This document shows positions 61,437 through 64,000 of a stretch of 64,000 nucleotides of DNA, piece by piece; the stretch's first letter is position 1, and each line of letters begins with the position of its first letter. The notes below the pieces were generated by a model, which did no database searches, was not told where the DNA came from, and worked only from the letters and a program-made list of their open reading frames with translations. The position numbers were made by a program, and so were the translations under genes. Source of the DNA: Cristatella mucedo (taxonomy: Eukaryota; Bryozoa; Phylactolaemata; Cristatellidae); NCBI GenBank assembly GCA_009760855.2, contig WPIO01000011.1:8586501-8650500 (forward strand). The letters run 5' to 3'.

Positions 61437-63089
61437 GAGCAATTGCACTGCACGCAGTAGATCGGCAGTCTGCTGCTGCCGAGGTGAAAGCTCTGTTGAA
61501 GCCAAGACTACTTCGTGCAGGGGGGGGGGGTTGGTGCTTTTCGGCACCTCGCCTTCGAGGCACGACGACCCTCCCCTCCACCCCACTCCCTCCAAGGCCT
61601 TCAGGGTTTCCAAGATAATAATTGGCTGGCACTCGGAACACCAAGCTGACTCAGTTCAAAGAAACTGGACATGCAATAACGACCTGTGGCACCGACGACC
61701 TTTCGAAACCCTGAATTGAGATTTAATCAAGTCGACACGTTTAACACCCTAATCAAACACCAGTTACCTTCAAACACCAGTTATCTAAAATTGACCAAGT
61801 CCAGCTGCAGATACACTGTGGATGCGTCCATAGCTATATAATGAGATCTTTTAACCGTCCTGCTGCTGTTCCACATTATGTGCTGCTGAGGTACGGCACT
61901 ACAAAGGAATGCTAACTAACACAGGTTTCCTATGATTGCTTAGAAATTGCATCAGCTGCTTGTAGGAGTCACGAGAGCGCCATTCTAGCAAAGTCACTAT
62001 GCCTAAATGTTACACAGACGAACACCGAGTCGGTGCCTTCCGACCGAGCAGTTCCAGGCAGCACTAGCAGCATTAATTTTCCAGAGGCGGTAGGGCACAA
62101 CTCAATACGCCCAGCAAACGAGGCAGATTCAAACTTTGACCGCAAACAACGTCCACTGGCTTCACCGACAAGTAGCGATGTCACGCACCCACGAATGGGA
62201 GATTAGATGCGACGGCATTCTGGACCATGCGATCAGGCCGTTTTAGAGAGGGCCTTCGAGAAAGTTAGACGATGCCTGACGACCATCGGGATCGAACCCC
62301 GCTTGGCAGATCACTGTTGCAATGCACGAGAGCGACCAATCCGTGCATTGGTCCGTCTGGTAGCTATTAGGAGCCGAGTTGAGCCAGGCGTGCACACGGC
62401 ATACAGGACATCCGGGACGAGAAAGGAGGCAAGCACGAAAGGGCAGCCATAAAAGAGCGGTAGTCGTGAAAGCATACGTGAGAGGGCAGGCAGATGAGCT
62501 AGGGACAGTTGAGAGGGCACGCTAGAAGCCAGGCGAATAGGACGGCTTCGACAGACTTCCTTCCGGCGTGCAGCAAAGCGCCTCTGCATGTGGCCTGAAC
62601 AGAGCGAGCCAGCACGACGGAAGTCCGAGAGCAAGGCCAGGATGCACACAGTGACAGTCTGCAGGGCGACAGCATGGGCCAGCTAATATGGCCGAAGCAC
62701 CAGTGACAGCTGGCTGGTCGAACATGACGGAGACGTCTTAAGATGATGGCCATTGTCCGGGCAGTCGCCCTTCAGACGGTGCACGACCATGGGTGGCTGC
62801 TTTGACAGACTGCTACCTAGCCGAGTACTCATACTCCGCCGACTATGGTGACAACAAGCTGCAGTTCCCACAAAGCTTGGCGAGCACTATCGGTAAATAT
62901 AGCCTACCTCGTCGACGAGCGAGTTATGCTTCAGCTGCTTCCTGGTTTTCATGACTCTGACAATGGCGGCTTGGATCTCCCATTTCCGGTCATCGTCTGT
63001 AGTTTTCTGTGTCCGCTCGAGCTCCTGAACACAGCATGATCACTCGTGTATGTATGATGCATATACACACACACACACACACGCACGCA

Positions 63090-63153
<64 letters not shown>

Positions 63154-63904
63154 ATACTTATACATATATACACATGCACGAAAGAAGCTGATGTCAGTGC
63201 AACCCTTCAACTGCACGCCTTAAGGCATCACCCACCTGCGGGCTGTCTTTCACAAGGGCAGCCGTTACTTTAAACTTCGTCCTCTTATTAATGTACCCAG
63301 TGTTTAGAGTATAGAATTCGGTATCTTTTGCTTCGTCGTCCTGTAAAGCCAAACAGGCTTACCAACAGCTGGTAACTTGCTGTGTTGCCACAAGCACGTG
63401 CAGCCAACATCGATCACACTTCGATGAACTGGGTTTCAAGGAATAATACTACTACTACTAATAATAATAATAATAATAAGGCAAGGGGGAAACTCTTCAA
63501 TGGAATTCGGTTATTATCTCGCCTCATACGCTGAGCTGATGACAGACCCATTTGCTCTCACCCCCTTTTCTATTGCCTCGCAATTGGTGACAAGGTCCGG
63601 ACGATGAGGCTCCGGCTAGGAGTGCCGCCCAGGAGGCTCTGCACCAGCACAAGCATACTTACCTGTCCACTGGTGACCGCCGTCACGGCCGTCGACGGAA
63701 TGTGAATCAAGAGGCCCGCGTCAACCAGTGGTGCCACCTGGCGCTGCAGTTCGGGCGGCGAGACCTGAGTGCGCTCCTTGAGCTCGGCGACGCTCAGGCG
63801 ATGGCTGTCACTCGGCGCGTCGTTGAAGTGCAGCAGGATTGCCACCTGAAAGACGCCTGTGGTGACGACATAGGGCCGAGGAAGGTAGTTGATCTTGAGG
63901 TCAC
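61197..63904 (-). CDS. CUL2: Cullin-2, last four coding exons (gene runs off the right edge)
   Basis: Cullin-2 is the scaffold of elongin B/C-VHL-type ubiquitin ligases. Exons in transcript order are 63904-63663, 63340-63236, 63024-62908 and 61328-61197 (stop TGA 61199-61197). All are GT-AG, and the 197 residues seen are in one frame. Cullin-homology region: [20 protein letters not shown], then [20 protein letters not shown]. The strand [18 protein letters not shown] is like the RTKFKIT...KDTPQ of CUL2. The neddylation segment [20 protein letters not shown] carries the acceptor lysine in VRVMK. The winged-helix end is [24 protein letters not shown], ending DYLYIA. CUL2 is preferred over CUL1, 3, 4 and 5 from the RTKFK...KDSPQ block. 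The 1.6-kb intron before the last exon holds (GA)n and G runs. Confidence 0.92.
61393..61432. repeat. (GA)n microsatellite in CUL2 intron
   Basis: About 40 bp of AG repeats, 65 bp upstream of the last CUL2 exon on the minus strand. Confidence 0.97.
63063..63150. repeat. (CA)n microsatellite in CUL2 intron
   Basis: CA run with a few GC interruptions, about 40 bp upstream of the exon 62908-63024. Confidence 0.97.
63447..63480. repeat. (CTA)/(TAA) trinucleotide repeat
   Basis: ACTACTACTA followed by (ATA)n. Confidence 0.95.
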
Positions 63905-64000
63905 CTGGAGAGCGCAAAACGGTGAGCTTTGTACGGAGCGACAGCAGCTCGCACAGCTTTGCCACACGTGATGAAGCGGCGCCCTGAACGCTCAGCTTGC

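Noticed and set aside
62280-62390. Minus-strand TGGCTCAACTCGG and GGGGTTCGATCCC, like tRNA A and B boxes
   Set aside because: Spacing of about 90 bp is too long, the T arm does not pair properly, and the site lies in a CUL2 intron. At most a degenerate tRNA-like repeat.
62683-62871. Minus-strand frame considered as the CUL2 last exon
   Set aside because: It lacks the conserved winged-helix end; the true last exon with [17 protein letters not shown] was found at 61197-61328.

Overview
The window reads as nuclear DNA of a metazoan, most likely a marine or aquatic invertebrate; I cannot fix the phylum. The reasons are spliced genes with GT-AG introns, animal gene families (CDK9, Tra2, LRRFIP/flightless-interacting protein, cullin-2), many decayed CR1/L2-like LINEs with ATT tails, tRNA-type SINEs, a Ty1/copia element, and very long CT, CA and AT microsatellites. 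I see no operons, CRISPR arrays or prokaryotic signals.

Left part (1-20 kb). A full-length CDK9 kinase whose coding region has no introns (2214-3407, minus) sits just right of a ~2.1 kb repeat. A second copy of that repeat lies at 16969-19250. The repeat is a disabled copy of a widespread uncharacterised invertebrate protein family, and the right-hand copy carries an extra SINE. Between the copies lie LINE fragments, two SINE families, a 5'-truncated copia pol with its 3' LTR, a solo LTR of the same family with a clean target duplication, and an AT-rich satellite.

Middle (20-38 kb). This is mostly unique or decayed sequence. It holds a ~930-bp head-to-head inverted duplication of an old coding sequence (26985-27912), one small single-pass membrane protein exon (28898-29089) and the longest LINE copy (31913-34320).

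Right part (38-64 kb). Three genes could be assembled exon by exon. Splicing regulator tra2 (38121-41381, minus, 7 coding exons, 216 aa) and an LRRFIP coiled-coil protein (41903-58242, plus, 12 coding exons, 461 aa, one GC-AG intron) are head to head, with about 520 bp between start codons. The LRRFIP gene converges on the 3' end of a cullin-2 gene (61197-63904, minus, last 4 exons, cut by the right edge). The LRRFIP introns are loaded with LINE copies, microsatellites, duplicated blocks and perfect hairpins.

The most interesting items are: a SINE and a LINE sharing a 3' stem-loop tail; the diverged head-to-head inverted coding duplication; a set of perfect 12-21-bp short-loop hairpins; an open, splice-flanked, phase 0-0 candidate cassette exon in LRRFIP; a candidate poison exon in tra2; and a THAP-like fragment present in two copies. 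Exon joins were worked out by eye from splice signals, reading phase and remembered family sequences; no alignment or transcript data were available.
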